Positions 24,199 to 31,259 of a stretch of 42,689 bases of DNA are shown here, piece by piece. Positions within the stretch are counted from its first letter, which is position 1, and the number at the start of each line of letters is the position of its first letter. Below the pieces are notes generated by a model, which ran no database searches, had not been told where the DNA came from, and saw nothing but the letters and a program-made list of their open reading frames with translations. Source of the stretch: Actinomycetes bacterium (GTDB lineage: Bacteria > Actinomycetota > Actinomycetes > Propionibacteriales > Propionibacteriaceae); assembly GCA_023443125.1 (NCBI GenBank), contig JAEZVO010000050.1:1-42689 (forward strand), in the 5' to 3' direction. The position numbers were made by a program, and so were the translations under genes.

Positions 24199-25094
24199 CG
24201 TCGGTCTCCTTCGGGTTGCCAGAGCGTAGAGAGGTGGTCGCTTCGTTCGCGACGGCGGAGTGCCGCCGCGTCGATGCGTTGCGGTGGGGGCTTGATGGGT
24301 GTGGTGCTGGGGACGGGGTCACCGACGGTGGCGCGAAGGCCCCGGATCACGGGGAAGCCGACGACGAGCGCGAGCACCGCGGTGGTGACCCCGCGGGCGG
24401 CATCGACGGCAAACGACGTAGTGAGGGAGTAGTTGATGAGCCTCGTAAAGGATTCCCACGGCTCGGCGCCGAGCAGGAAACCACCGGCGGAGGCGCCTGC
24501 GTCGTCCACCCAACCCGTGGTGTTCAGCAGCACACCGGAGACAGGGCCGAGCAGCGCACCTGCGAGCACGCACCCAAGCCACGCCACGCGCGTCCCTGAT
24601 CCGCGGAAGAACCCTCCCACAAGCCCAAATAGGCCCCAGACGAGGGTTTGCGCCACCAGATGCTCCGTGTACAGCCCGAGCAGCGCCGACGAGCCCAGGC
24701 ATGCGAGCGCGCCGGTCAGGAACCCGGCGGGGCTGCCCAGCGCCGCGCCGGCGAGCAGGGGCACCACGAACGCCGGCTCCACGCCGGAGGCGCTCGGCGA
24801 GAGTAGGAGGCGCACCAGCGCGGCTGCCGTCGCGAGGAACACCACTGGCGCGAACACTTCGACGCGGCGTCTCGCGTCGCGCCACAGTGCCCAGCCGAGC
24901 AGGAGCAGTAGGCCACCTAACCCGCTGAGCAGGCTCGGCATGAGCGCGCGGGCGGTGTTCGCGTCGGGAGCCGTCCACGACCCCCACACAGACCAGCCCA
25001 CCCACGTCAATGCGAGGGCGACGAGCAGCGTCGTCACGATGCGTGCTCGCACCCCGCTGATGGGCGCCGCGTCGCGCCATTTCGTCGCGCTCAT
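24195..25094 (-). CDS. Putative ECF transporter S component
   Basis: Integral membrane protein of 299 residues with seven or eight hydrophobic segments and Gly/Ala-rich helices (PLLAGAALGSPAGFLTGALACLG, WGLFGLVGGFFRG, LAGALLGPVSGVLLNTTG). It is longer than usual S components, which have six helices and about 190 residues. Its place directly after the ECF T and ATPase genes and under a B12 riboswitch suggests it binds a corrinoid, in the way of CbrT. ATG 25094 overlaps the ATPase stop by four bases. Not a clear match to a named S family. Confidence 0.6.
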   Translation of the reverse strand: MSATKWRDAAPISGVRARIVTTLLVALALTWVGWSVWGSWTAPDANTARALMPSLLSGLGGLLLLLGWALWRDARRRVEVFAPVVFLATAAALVRLLLSPSASGVEPAFVVPLLAGAALGSPAGFLTGALACLGSSALLGLYTEHLVAQTLVWGLFGLVGGFFRGSGTRVAWLGCVLAGALLGPVSGVLLNTTGWVDDAGASAGGFLLGAEPWESFTRLINYSLTTSFAVDAARGVTTAVLALVVGFPVIRGLRATVGDPVPSTTPIKPPPQRIDAAALRRRERSDHLSTLWQPEGDRR

Positions 25095-26179
25095 GCTGCC
25101 CACCCCTCTTCGGCGAGCGCCGCGACCGCGTTCGGCGCGCCTTGGGCGACGATGGTGTCGCCCTCGATCACGACGATCTCGTGGCACGTGGCGCGCAGAA
25201 ATGCCTCGTCGCGCCCGGTGACGATGCGCACGCCTGGGTTGTCGCCGGACAACTGCGCGATCAGCGCGCGGCGCGCGACGGCGTCGAGGCCAGCCTGCAC
25301 GTGAGGGAGCCAGAGCGGAAGCTTGGAGGTGAGCGCATCGGCGCTGAGTGGTGTACGGGAACCCAGCACGTCGCCGCCGAGGTGTTCGACGAGGCGGCGC
25401 GCCACCGGTTCTGGCCGGGCGTCGCGGCATACGACGCCGAGGCAGACGCCGGCGGAGACGTCGATGGGGTTGCCGGCGAGGCCGAGCGCGGCGGGCTCGA
25501 CGACGGTCGACGACGCTCGGCCGCGGGAGGCTGGGCGGCGGGGGGCATCGTCGGGTGTGATGCGTGGGTCGGGCAGCGTGGTGGGCACCCATTCGTCGAT
25601 GGGGCAGGCGGCGAGCACCCGGCCGTGGCCGAGCTCAAGCACGTGCGAGGCGTGGGCGAGCAGGGTGGGGAGGTCGTGGTCGGCCCAGCAGACGGCCGCA
25701 CCACGCTCCGCGCGGCGGGCGATCTCGTCGGCGAAGTCCTGGCGGATGCGAGTGGGCGCGGCGGTGAGTTGCGCGTCGACGAGCACCGTATCGGCGGGCG
25801 TGGCCTGGTGGAGCGCGGCGAGCAGCAGCCCCGCGCGCACGTCGGGTGGGACGGAGGTGGTGCGGTGGCGGAGGTGGCGTTCGGCGCCGTAGCGGGCGAC
25901 GTCGAACTCGGGCTCGCGGGCGAAGGCGCCCAGGTAGTCAGCGACGCCGACGGGCGGCAATTCGCCGACGTGCACGATGTTTCCGCGACGACGGATATGG
26001 CCGCGAAGCAGCGCTCCGTGCGGGAGGCGGTTGCTCGCGGCGCGCAGCAGCGTCGACGCGCCCCCGCCCGAGCGCCCCACCACCGCCCAGATCTCGCCAG
26101 ATTTCGGGGCGAACTGTACGCCGTCGAGCACCACGCCCTGTCCGGGCAGCCAGGCGCCCACGCCGTCGAACTCAAGCAT
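25091..26179 (-). CDS. Tandem ECF-type ABC ATPase with degenerate catalytic sites
   Basis: Protein of 362 residues with two ABC-like halves. In the first the Walker A reads G-R-S-G-G-G-A-S-T (35-43), with Ala 41 in place of the essential Lys. Walker B reads V-L-V-D-A-Q, with Ala 136 in place of the catalytic Glu. The LSGGQ signature is not recognisable, while the switch His (W-A-D-H-D, His 168) remains. The second half has no Walker A at all, only a fold-like end (TCHEIVVIEGDTIVAQG). It lies between the T and S component genes with eight- and four-base overlaps. It probably forms the cytoplasmic part of the ECF complex but may not hydrolyse ATP. Confidence 0.72.
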   Translation of the reverse strand: MLEFDGVGAWLPGQGVVLDGVQFAPKSGEIWAVVGRSGGGASTLLRAASNRLPHGALLRGHIRRRGNIVHVGELPPVGVADYLGAFAREPEFDVARYGAERHLRHRTTSVPPDVRAGLLLAALHQATPADTVLVDAQLTAAPTRIRQDFADEIARRAERGAAVCWADHDLPTLLAHASHVLELGHGRVLAACPIDEWVPTTLPDPRITPDDAPRRPASRGRASSTVVEPAALGLAGNPIDVSAGVCLGVVCRDARPEPVARRLVEHLGGDVLGSRTPLSADALTSKLPLWLPHVQAGLDAVARRALIAQLSGDNPGVRIVTGRDEAFLRATCHEIVVIEGDTIVAQGAPNAVAALAEEGWAA

Positions 26180-26930
26180 GCGCAGCCTCCCCTCGAGGGG
26201 TTCCGAGCGCGACGGCGATCGGCAGCAGGAGCGCCGCCACCGCAACGCCGACCACGCCAATGCGCGAAGCGAACACCACCGCGGCAATCCACGCGACGGC
26301 GGCGAGCGCCTGCCACACGTCGGAACGGTGGGCATGGAGGAGCGTCCTGGGGGTGACACCGGGGAGATCCCGGGCGACGTCGCGCGCGGCGCCCAACCAC
26401 ACGTCGAGAGCGGGTGTGCCGCGTCGGCCACGAGCCTGGCGCCTCGAGGACGCCACCTCCGCGGAGGCCTCTCCGCACGAGGCGAGCCAGCCGAAGGCGG
26501 GGGCGAGAGGGCCAGCCAGGCGCGCGAGCGACAGCCACCCGCGGGCGCTCACGAGCTGCCCTGCCACCCCGAGGGCGAGCACCACCGCGCTTGCCGCAAG
26601 CGCATTCGTGATGCCGCGGTGCAGCGCCTCGGTGGTGACAGCTCCGCCTAGGCGCACGCCTGGGCCGAACGTGTGCTCGGGCAGCGAGAACACGACGTCG
26701 CCGGAACCCGTCGGCACCAGCAGCGTCCTGCCTGCCCACAGCAACGCCGCCGCGAGCGCGCCGACGCAGGCGAACCCGAAGCTCGCCATCCGCGGGCCGC
26801 GCGCCAGGAAGCCCGTGAGAAGCAGCGCCACCACGAAGGCACCCAGCATCAGCGGGTGGGAGAGCCGGGACGCGGCCGCCACCGTCGCGCCGAGCAACGC
26901 CAGCCAAATGAGGGGGTGCGAGTCAGTCAC
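26172..26930 (-). CDS. ECF transporter T component
   Basis: Membrane protein of 252 residues with about five helices. The cytoplasmic region holds S-S-R-R-Q-A-R-G-R-R-G followed by A-A-R-D-V-A-R, in the place of the two A-R-G/A-R-S coupling helices of EcfT/CbiQ. It links the ATPases to the substrate-binding S protein. GTG 26930 overlaps the upstream stop by eight bases. The stretch is very GC-rich and Arg/Ala-heavy but the frame is clean. Confidence 0.75.
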   Translation of the reverse strand: MTDSHPLIWLALLGATVAAASRLSHPLMLGAFVVALLLTGFLARGPRMASFGFACVGALAAALLWAGRTLLVPTGSGDVVFSLPEHTFGPGVRLGGAVTTEALHRGITNALAASAVVLALGVAGQLVSARGWLSLARLAGPLAPAFGWLASCGEASAEVASSRRQARGRRGTPALDVWLGAARDVARDLPGVTPRTLLHAHRSDVWQALAAVAWIAAVVFASRIGVVGVAVAALLLPIAVALGTPRGEAAHA

Positions 26931-27864
26931 GACGCCTCCTCACCGTGTCGGCTGCAAGCATGGCCGCCACGAAGAGTGCTGACGCGCCCGCGATGCCGAA
27001 GCCGACCACCTGGACTGTCGTCGTCGGGTGTTCAGCGAGGGCCGCGGTGCCGTCGAGCGCCTCGCCTACAGGGGGAGGGGTGAAGCGCTCGTCTAGCGGG
27101 GCGGGGGTGCCGTCGGCGGAGGGGGTGGCGAGCCAGATGGAGTCAATCGAGGAGTCGGTGACGTTGCGCAGACGCAGTTTCTTGGGCGTCGACGTCAGGC
27201 CGCGGGGGAGGGCGTACTGCACGATGGCGTCCTCGTCGGGTGCCGCATCGACGTGGGTGTGCTGCAACGTGATGTCTTCCCAGGTGCCGTCGTCGTGTTC
27301 CATTTCGACGGCGAAGCGCGTGCCCCGGATGCTGCCGATCACGTGCAGGTCGAGGGGAACGCCGACGGGTTTCTCGGCCGCGAAGCCATCGCCCAGCACC
27401 GTGGGAATGCGGGCGCCGAAGGGGGCGAAGGTGCCGACGGTCATCGACACATCGGTGCCGGTCACGCCGTCGACGCTGATGAGCGCCCAGCCGCTCGACG
27501 CGTCTTTGACGACTGCGGGGATCGACAGATCCACCGTCGCGATGCCGATGCGGTTGGTGACCACCTCGACGCCGTCGCCGAGCGGCTTGAGCTCCTTCAG
27601 CTCAGCACCGTCGGCGATGGCCTGGTAGGCGCGCAGTTTGACGCGCACGTGCGGCGCCCCCTGCACGGTGACGGAGTTGGTGGCTCCCTCGCGGGTGTCG
27701 TCGGCTACGCGGATCGCGCAGCCCGACGGCGCCTCCTGGCACAGTTCCAGTGCTCCCGATGGGGGTGCGGCGTGGGCGGGCGACGTAGAGGCGAGGCCGA
27801 GCGCGACGGCGCCAGCAGCGGCCAGGGCGCTGCGCGGTGTGGGCAGGCGGAGGGCGCGGCTCAT
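26923..27864 (-). CDS. Secreted surface protein with C-terminal membrane anchor, function unknown
   Basis: Protein of 313 residues. A signal peptide (cleavage near A-H-A-A, residue about 33) precedes a beta-rich extracellular region of about 230 residues (VRVKLRAYQAIADG, PTVLGDGFAAEKPVGVPLDL, R-F-A-V-E-M-E-H-D-D-G-T-W-E-D-I), which looks like Ig- or jelly-roll-type domains. It ends with one membrane helix (VVGFGIAGASALFVAAMLA) and R-R-R-R-D. I do not recognise the family. ATG 27864 overlaps the preceding stop by four bases. Position between the DUF4430-like protein and the transporter suggests a scaffold or ligand-transfer role. Confidence 0.65.
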   Translation of the reverse strand: MSRALRLPTPRSALAAAGAVALGLASTSPAHAAPPSGALELCQEAPSGCAIRVADDTREGATNSVTVQGAPHVRVKLRAYQAIADGAELKELKPLGDGVEVVTNRIGIATVDLSIPAVVKDASSGWALISVDGVTGTDVSMTVGTFAPFGARIPTVLGDGFAAEKPVGVPLDLHVIGSIRGTRFAVEMEHDDGTWEDITLQHTHVDAAPDEDAIVQYALPRGLTSTPKKLRLRNVTDSSIDSIWLATPSADGTPAPLDERFTPPPVGEALDGTAALAEHPTTTVQVVGFGIAGASALFVAAMLAADTVRRRRD

Positions 27865-28985
27865 TCGTCCTCCAGCGGGGGCGTATGGGTGGCGCGCATG
27901 CCGAAGCCTGCCGCCGTACCGAGGCCGCCCACCATCAGGACGGCGAGGGTCCCGGCGAGCCAAGGGTTGCGCGACGCGTCCGTCGATGATGCCTGGCCGG
28001 GGATGCGCTGGCGTTGCGACTCCTCACGGCCCCACACCGTCGACGGCGTGGCGCTCGGAGCGTCCGCGGCCGGGCCGCTCGCGTCATCCGAAGGCTGTGC
28101 CGACGGCGTCGGCGAGGCATCCGGGGTGGGGGTGCCCGTCGCAGAGGGGCTCGGTGTATCCGGGGGCGCGGTGGGGTTCGGGGTGTCGCTGGGGGTGGAA
28201 TTCGGGGTGCTCCTCGGAGGCACCGGGCGTGGGTGCTGCCGATCGTCGGCGCCAGGCCGTGCCGATGGACGTCCGGAGTGGGTGGGCGTGCGCGTCGATG
28301 GTGCAGTCGGTGCACCAGTTGGGTCTGGCTTGGGCGTTCCCGTCGGGTTCGGGTCTGGGTTGCCGGTCGGCCCTGGTTCCGGGTCTGGGCTTGGCTCCGG
28401 ATCCGGTTTGCCGGTCGGGCCGGGGGTGGGATCTGGCGTGGGCGTCCCCGTCGGTCCAGGCGTCGGTTTGCCCGTCGGTCCGAGCGTGGGGCTGGGCTCA
28501 GGCTCCTCCTCAAAGGCTGGGTGGCGCACGGGAATGCCGGCTTGGGCGTCTGGGCCGAGGCCGATTCCGACGAAGGAATCCACCTTGGGTTCCGGGTTCC
28601 AGAACCCGTCGCCCTTCCACTGGCCATCCACGCCACCCCAGAAGAACCAGTTCCAGCCCTCGGGATCTTGGATGCCGTTGATGTTCGTGATGAGGTTCTC
28701 AGCCTCGAACGTGATTCCCGCCGAACGCAACACGCTGCGGGTAGCAAGCCCGGAGTCGTCGACCACGGGGAAATCCTCGGCGCCCTCGTCGAGGAGGATG
28801 CAGCGGATGAGCTCACGTTTGCCGGTGCCGGCGCCGTCGAACTTGTTCCAGTCGACGATGACAGTGACACCCTCACCACGTTTGCAGGCGCCGTCGCGGA
28901 ACTGGGCGTGGGCGGTGAACGGGAAGAACAGTGTGAGGCAGAGAGCAAGCAGCGCCATGATGCAGGCGGTGCGCTTGGCGTTCAT
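27861..28985 (-). CDS. Secreted DUF4430-like surface protein, first gene of the riboswitch 1 operon
   Basis: Protein of 374 residues. The signal peptide (about 1-27) is followed by a single domain (GVTVIVDWNKFDG...ELIRCILL...WNWFFWGGVDGQW) related to the other two DUF4430-like domains here. A 160-residue Pro/Thr/Asp-rich stalk with P-T-G-x-P repeats follows, then a C-terminal membrane helix (WLAGTLAVLMVGGLGTAAGF). The stalk would lift the binding domain through the wall. ATG 28985 lies just behind a possible anti-Shine-Dalgarno hairpin. Its control by a cobalamin riboswitch supports a role in corrinoid capture. Confidence 0.75.
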   Translation of the reverse strand: MNAKRTACIMALLALCLTLFFPFTAHAQFRDGACKRGEGVTVIVDWNKFDGAGTGKRELIRCILLDEGAEDFPVVDDSGLATRSVLRSAGITFEAENLITNINGIQDPEGWNWFFWGGVDGQWKGDGFWNPEPKVDSFVGIGLGPDAQAGIPVRHPAFEEEPEPSPTLGPTGKPTPGPTGTPTPDPTPGPTGKPDPEPSPDPEPGPTGNPDPNPTGTPKPDPTGAPTAPSTRTPTHSGRPSARPGADDRQHPRPVPPRSTPNSTPSDTPNPTAPPDTPSPSATGTPTPDASPTPSAQPSDDASGPAADAPSATPSTVWGREESQRQRIPGQASSTDASRNPWLAGTLAVLMVGGLGTAAGFGMRATHTPPLEDE

Positions 28986-28987
28986 CT

Positions 28988-29017
28988 GCCCTGCTGGCGG
29001 GCAACCTCGCGCGCCAG
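28988..29017 (-). promoter_or_regulatory. Alternative hairpins at the translation start (riboswitch 1 expression platform)
   Basis: Two mutually exclusive stems precede ATG 28985. CTGGCG/CGCCAG pairs 28994-28999 with 29012-29017. GCCC/GGGC pairs 28988-28991 with 28999-29002 and covers the AGGGC ribosome-binding segment. This suggests control at translation initiation: when the aptamer is bound, the ribosome site is hidden. Confidence 0.5.
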
Positions 29018-29039
29018 AGCGCACGACCTCGCAGCCCTC

Positions 29040-29150
29040 GACGTGTCGTGACGAAGACGGGTGCAGTATCCGACTCGGCCGAGGCCACACGGTTGCGGGA
29101 CAGCGCCGGATTCACACCGGCTTCCTGCGTAGCGCCTTCACTCAATGCTG
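29040..29150 (-). ncRNA. Cobalamin riboswitch 1
   Basis: On the minus strand the core 29089-29135 shows GCAGGAAGCCGGTGTGAATC, then CGGCGCTGTCCCGCAACCGT, a strong match to the cobalamin riboswitch core GGAAxCxGGTGxxAATCCxxxxCTGxCCCGCAACxGT. A B12-box-like AGTCGGATACTGCACCC follows (about 29058-29075). The -10 TAGCGT at 29161-29166 puts the RNA start near 29154. It lies upstream of the DUF4430-like surface protein and the ten genes linked to it by overlaps. Confidence 0.93.
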
Positions 29151-29160
29151 AGCGCCACCC

Positions 29161-29166
29161 ACGCTA
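29161..29166 (-). promoter_or_regulatory. -10 element before riboswitch 1
   Basis: TAGCGT on the minus strand, about seven bases before the presumed RNA start. It would drive the eleven-gene transcript down to 19331. Confidence 0.4.
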
Positions 29167-29246
29167 GCACAGCGGCTACGACCGGCAGGCTTGCCGTACG
29201 CTTGCGAGCGAGACATTTCCGCTATGCCCAGCTGAGAGGAATCGCT

Positions 29247-29594
29247 GTGGACGACTACACCGCACTCACTTCCTGGTGGCGAGGGCTGAGTAGCGACGAC
29301 GCATTCCTCGCCGTCGCGCCGCCCGCTGAAGCAGATGGCAATATCTGCGACGCCGCAGCTGCCGAGTTGCGTGCACGCGACCTTCCCCTCGACACGCCGT
29401 GGGCAGGCTGGAGTTCGGCAGCCGAAGAACGAGCCTTCCAGAACGGCCGGCTGGTGTTACCGCTTGCCATCACATATTCGGGCCCGCGTGAGATGGTCGC
29501 CGCCCGGCTCGGCGAACCCCCTGCCGGATTCGCCTTGCACGGTGGCGAGCGCGACGGCGCCGCCTTCATCATCGTGCGGAGTTGGACTGCGTGA
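29247..29594 (+). CDS. Small protein of unknown function
   Basis: Protein of 115 residues, soluble, with no motif I recognise. It begins V-D-D-Y-T-A-L-T-S-W-W-R-G and is rich in Ala and acidic residues. GTG 29247 is preferred to the far upstream ATG because GAGGA lies seven bases before it and the upstream part overlaps riboswitch 1. It precedes the DNA glycosylase gene by 28 bases on the same strand and diverges from the B12 operon. Confidence 0.55.
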   Translation: MDDYTALTSWWRGLSSDDAFLAVAPPAEADGNICDAAAAELRARDLPLDTPWAGWSSAAEERAFQNGRLVLPLAITYSGPREMVAARLGEPPAGFALHGGERDGAAFIIVRSWTA

Positions 29595-29609
29595 TCCTTG
29601 GGCGGCGGG

Positions 29610-29615
29610 TAGCCT
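29610..29615 (+). promoter_or_regulatory. -10 element of the DNA glycosylase gene (leaderless start)
   Basis: TAGCCT followed by exactly seven bases and ATG 29623; no Shine-Dalgarno sequence. Confidence 0.4.
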
Positions 29616-29622
29616 CGTCGAG

Positions 29623-30204
29623 ATGGAGTTGCTACAAGACGATGCGCTGTTAAGCGCCCGTGCGCTGCTGGGTGCGCGTCTTCGTCGAGGGAGCGTGGCC
29701 GTCGAGATCACCGAGGTGGAGGCCTACCTCGGGCAGGACGACCCGGCGTCGCACGCCTGGAAGGGGCCGACCAAGCGTAATCAGGTGATGTTCGGGCCGC
29801 CCGGGCACCTCTACTGCTACACGATGCACGGGCACACCTGCTGCAACGTGGTGTGCTCACCGGAAGGCCTAGCCAGTGCGGTGTTGATTCGTGCGGGCAG
29901 GGTGGTGGACGGCATCGATGAGGCGCGGGGGCGACGCCCCGGTGTGTCTGACGAGCGCCTCGCCCGCGGACCCGGCAACCTCACGAAAGCGCTGGGCATC
30001 ACCATAGCCGACGCGGGTACGGACCTCTTCGATGAGCGTTCGCCTGTGCGTTTGGAACCGGGGCGGGGTTGCGGTGAGGTTTCGAGCGGTCCGCGCGTCG
30101 GCGTCTCCCGCGCGGCGGACGAGCCCTGGCGGTTTTGGATAACCGGCGACCCCACCGTCTCCGCCTATCGCCGCAGCAAAGCAGCGGGCCCAGCGAGAGC
30201 ATGA
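29623..30204 (+). CDS. 3-methyladenine DNA glycosylase (AAG/MPG family)
   Basis: Protein of 193 residues that excises alkylated and deaminated purines. I-T-E-V-E-A-Y-L-G (30-37) is the family hallmark with the catalytic Glu 33. It is followed by S-H-A-W-K-G-P-T-K-R-N-Q-V-M-F-G-P-P-G and Y-T-M-H-G-H-T-C-C-N, then G-P-G-N-L-T-K-A-L-G-I and the C-terminal R-V-G-V-S-R-A-A-D-E-P-W-R-F-W. All family blocks are present and the length is normal. A broken second copy lies at 41075-41463. Confidence 0.93.
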   Translation: MELLQDDALLSARALLGARLRRGSVAVEITEVEAYLGQDDPASHAWKGPTKRNQVMFGPPGHLYCYTMHGHTCCNVVCSPEGLASAVLIRAGRVVDGIDEARGRRPGVSDERLARGPGNLTKALGITIADAGTDLFDERSPVRLEPGRGCGEVSSGPRVGVSRAADEPWRFWITGDPTVSAYRRSKAAGPARA

Positions 30205-30218
30205 GGTGGTGGGAGATC

Positions 30219-30686
30219 TCAGTGCGAGAGTTTCTTCATGTAGTGCTCGAGAGCATCGTCGGCCGTCGCCTTGCGTTGCACTACGGCTGCGCGGAGGTCG
30301 TCGATGCTACGGCTCAAGTCCTCATGTCCTGTGATGGGCGGAATATTGGCCAGGATGGTTTCCAGCATTCGGGGCGCAATCGTGGCCTCACGGAGTTCGT
30401 CGAAGGTGGGATCGTCGTCGTAGAGGAAACCCTCGTCGCGGAGGTCATGCGTGAGGTTCGTCGATGCGCCGTAGCGAGCTTCGTAGAGATCGATGACGGC
30501 CTCGCGCAGGTGTTGTGCGTTGGCGTGCCACAGGTGGGGAATCATGGATTCGATAACGCAGATGACGAACCCAAGCGTCAGTACTTCTGACTTGTGGCGG
30601 ATGGCCCTGTCCTCGTCGCAGATGAATGTATAGGTGTCTTCACCGCAGAAGAATTCATCTTCGTCTTGGCTGATGCACGGTGACAT
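30219..30686 (-). CDS. Acidic protein of unknown function
   Basis: Soluble protein of 155 residues, acidic and mainly helical (EVLTLGFVICVIESMIPHLW, LREAVIDLYEARYG, SIDDLRAAVVQRKATADDAL). I do not recognise the family. It converges on the DNA glycosylase gene with a 14-base gap and is next to the tRNA-remnant boundary. The codon use is less GC-rich than in the genes to its left. An immunity-like or phage-defence role cannot be excluded but nothing shows it. Confidence 0.5.
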   Translation of the reverse strand: MSPCISQDEDEFFCGEDTYTFICDEDRAIRHKSEVLTLGFVICVIESMIPHLWHANAQHLREAVIDLYEARYGASTNLTHDLRDEGFLYDDDPTFDELREATIAPRMLETILANIPPITGHEDLSRSIDDLRAAVVQRKATADDALEHYMKKLSH

Positions 30687-30817
30687 GGCGGCGTCTTTCT
30701 CTCGAACCGTGATTCCCTGAATCCCAGGATAGATTTCTAGCGCGTGGGCGAGGGGAGATCTGAGTTGGAGTGCCCTGTGCTGCGCCGAACCCTGGGGCGG
30801 ACTTTCTGCAGCAAATG

Positions 30818-30853
30818 AAAATCCCTAGCGAAGTGGGTTTCACTAGGGGTTTT
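30818..30853 (-). terminator. Terminator after the tRNA 3' end
   Basis: An 11-bp stem (AAAACCCCTAG with CTAGGGATTTT on the minus strand, one wobble pair) ends in a T-run. It lies just downstream of the tRNA 3' end in the reading direction of that tRNA, so it is probably the original tRNA terminator. Confidence 0.65.
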
Positions 30854-30859
30854 AGGTTG

Positions 30860-30884
30860 TGGAGCATAGGGGACTCGAACCCCT
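30860..30884 (-). other. tRNA 3' end without its 5' half (probable attachment site)
   Basis: On the minus strand, AGGGGTTCGAGTCCCCT forms a perfect T-arm (5-bp stem, TTCGAGT loop), followed by ATGCTCC and discriminator A: the acceptor 3' strand. The matching 5' acceptor GGAGCAT is not found in the preceding 100 bases, so the tRNA gene is not complete. Such 3' fragments mark the far end of elements that integrated into a tRNA gene. The complete tRNA should lie at the other end of the element. Confidence 0.75.
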
Positions 30885-30929
30885 AGCGAAATCGTGATGA
30901 CTAGGCAAAATGTATGATATGTCCCTTTT

Positions 30930-30950
30930 CGTGGGCAATACGTGGGCAAT
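30930..30950. repeat. Direct repeat next to the tRNA remnant
   Basis: CGTGGGCAAT occurs at 30930-30939 and 30941-30950, eleven bases apart. The position 46 bases inside the presumed element end fits integrase arm-type sites, but the family is unknown. The rest of 30950-31079 shows nothing I can name. Confidence 0.5.
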
Positions 30951-31079
30951 CCCCAGACTCAGGCGAAGTATCAGCGCCTACGCCTTCCGCCCCCCTGGGT
31001 CTACCGGGCACTGCGATCGGCACACAAGTTGAGCCTCTATTTAATTCGGGCCGTCGGCTCATGCTCTGCAATGTATGCA

Positions 31080-31109
31080 GTCTCTGAGACATAACACAGT
31101 CTCTGAGAC
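31080..31109. repeat. Two copies of a GTCTC-T-GAGAC palindrome
   Basis: The 11-base palindrome GTCTCTGAGAC occurs at 31080-31090 and 31099-31109, a spacing of 19 bases (nearly two helical turns). It could be a pair of operators for a gene to its right, or the worn end of an insertion sequence. Confidence 0.6.
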
Positions 31110-31259
31110 ACACATGGGGAGTGCAGAGAACGGCCGTTGGCGGCGTTTCCGGGCGTGTGAGTGCTCGTTGCGGCTGTGGTTGTCGGTCGGGGATGCCATG
31201 CCGCTATCTGCCAATGGGGCTTGCTTGGGTTTCGGGTGTGGGTGGCAGTTGTTGCCGCC

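Noticed and set aside
25261..26907. A 548-codon minus-strand frame overlapping the ECF T and ATPase genes
   Set aside because: It is Arg/Ala/Pro-rich in the manner of a shifted frame; the T and ATPase frames join with short overlaps as in the rest of the operon.
29145..29246. An N-terminal extension of the small protein at 29247
   Set aside because: The upstream codons overlap riboswitch 1 and its promoter, and a ribosome-binding site sits before GTG 29247.
30860..30960. A complete tRNA gene
   Set aside because: The T-arm and acceptor 3' strand are perfect but no 5' acceptor, D-arm or anticodon arm can be found in the preceding bases.
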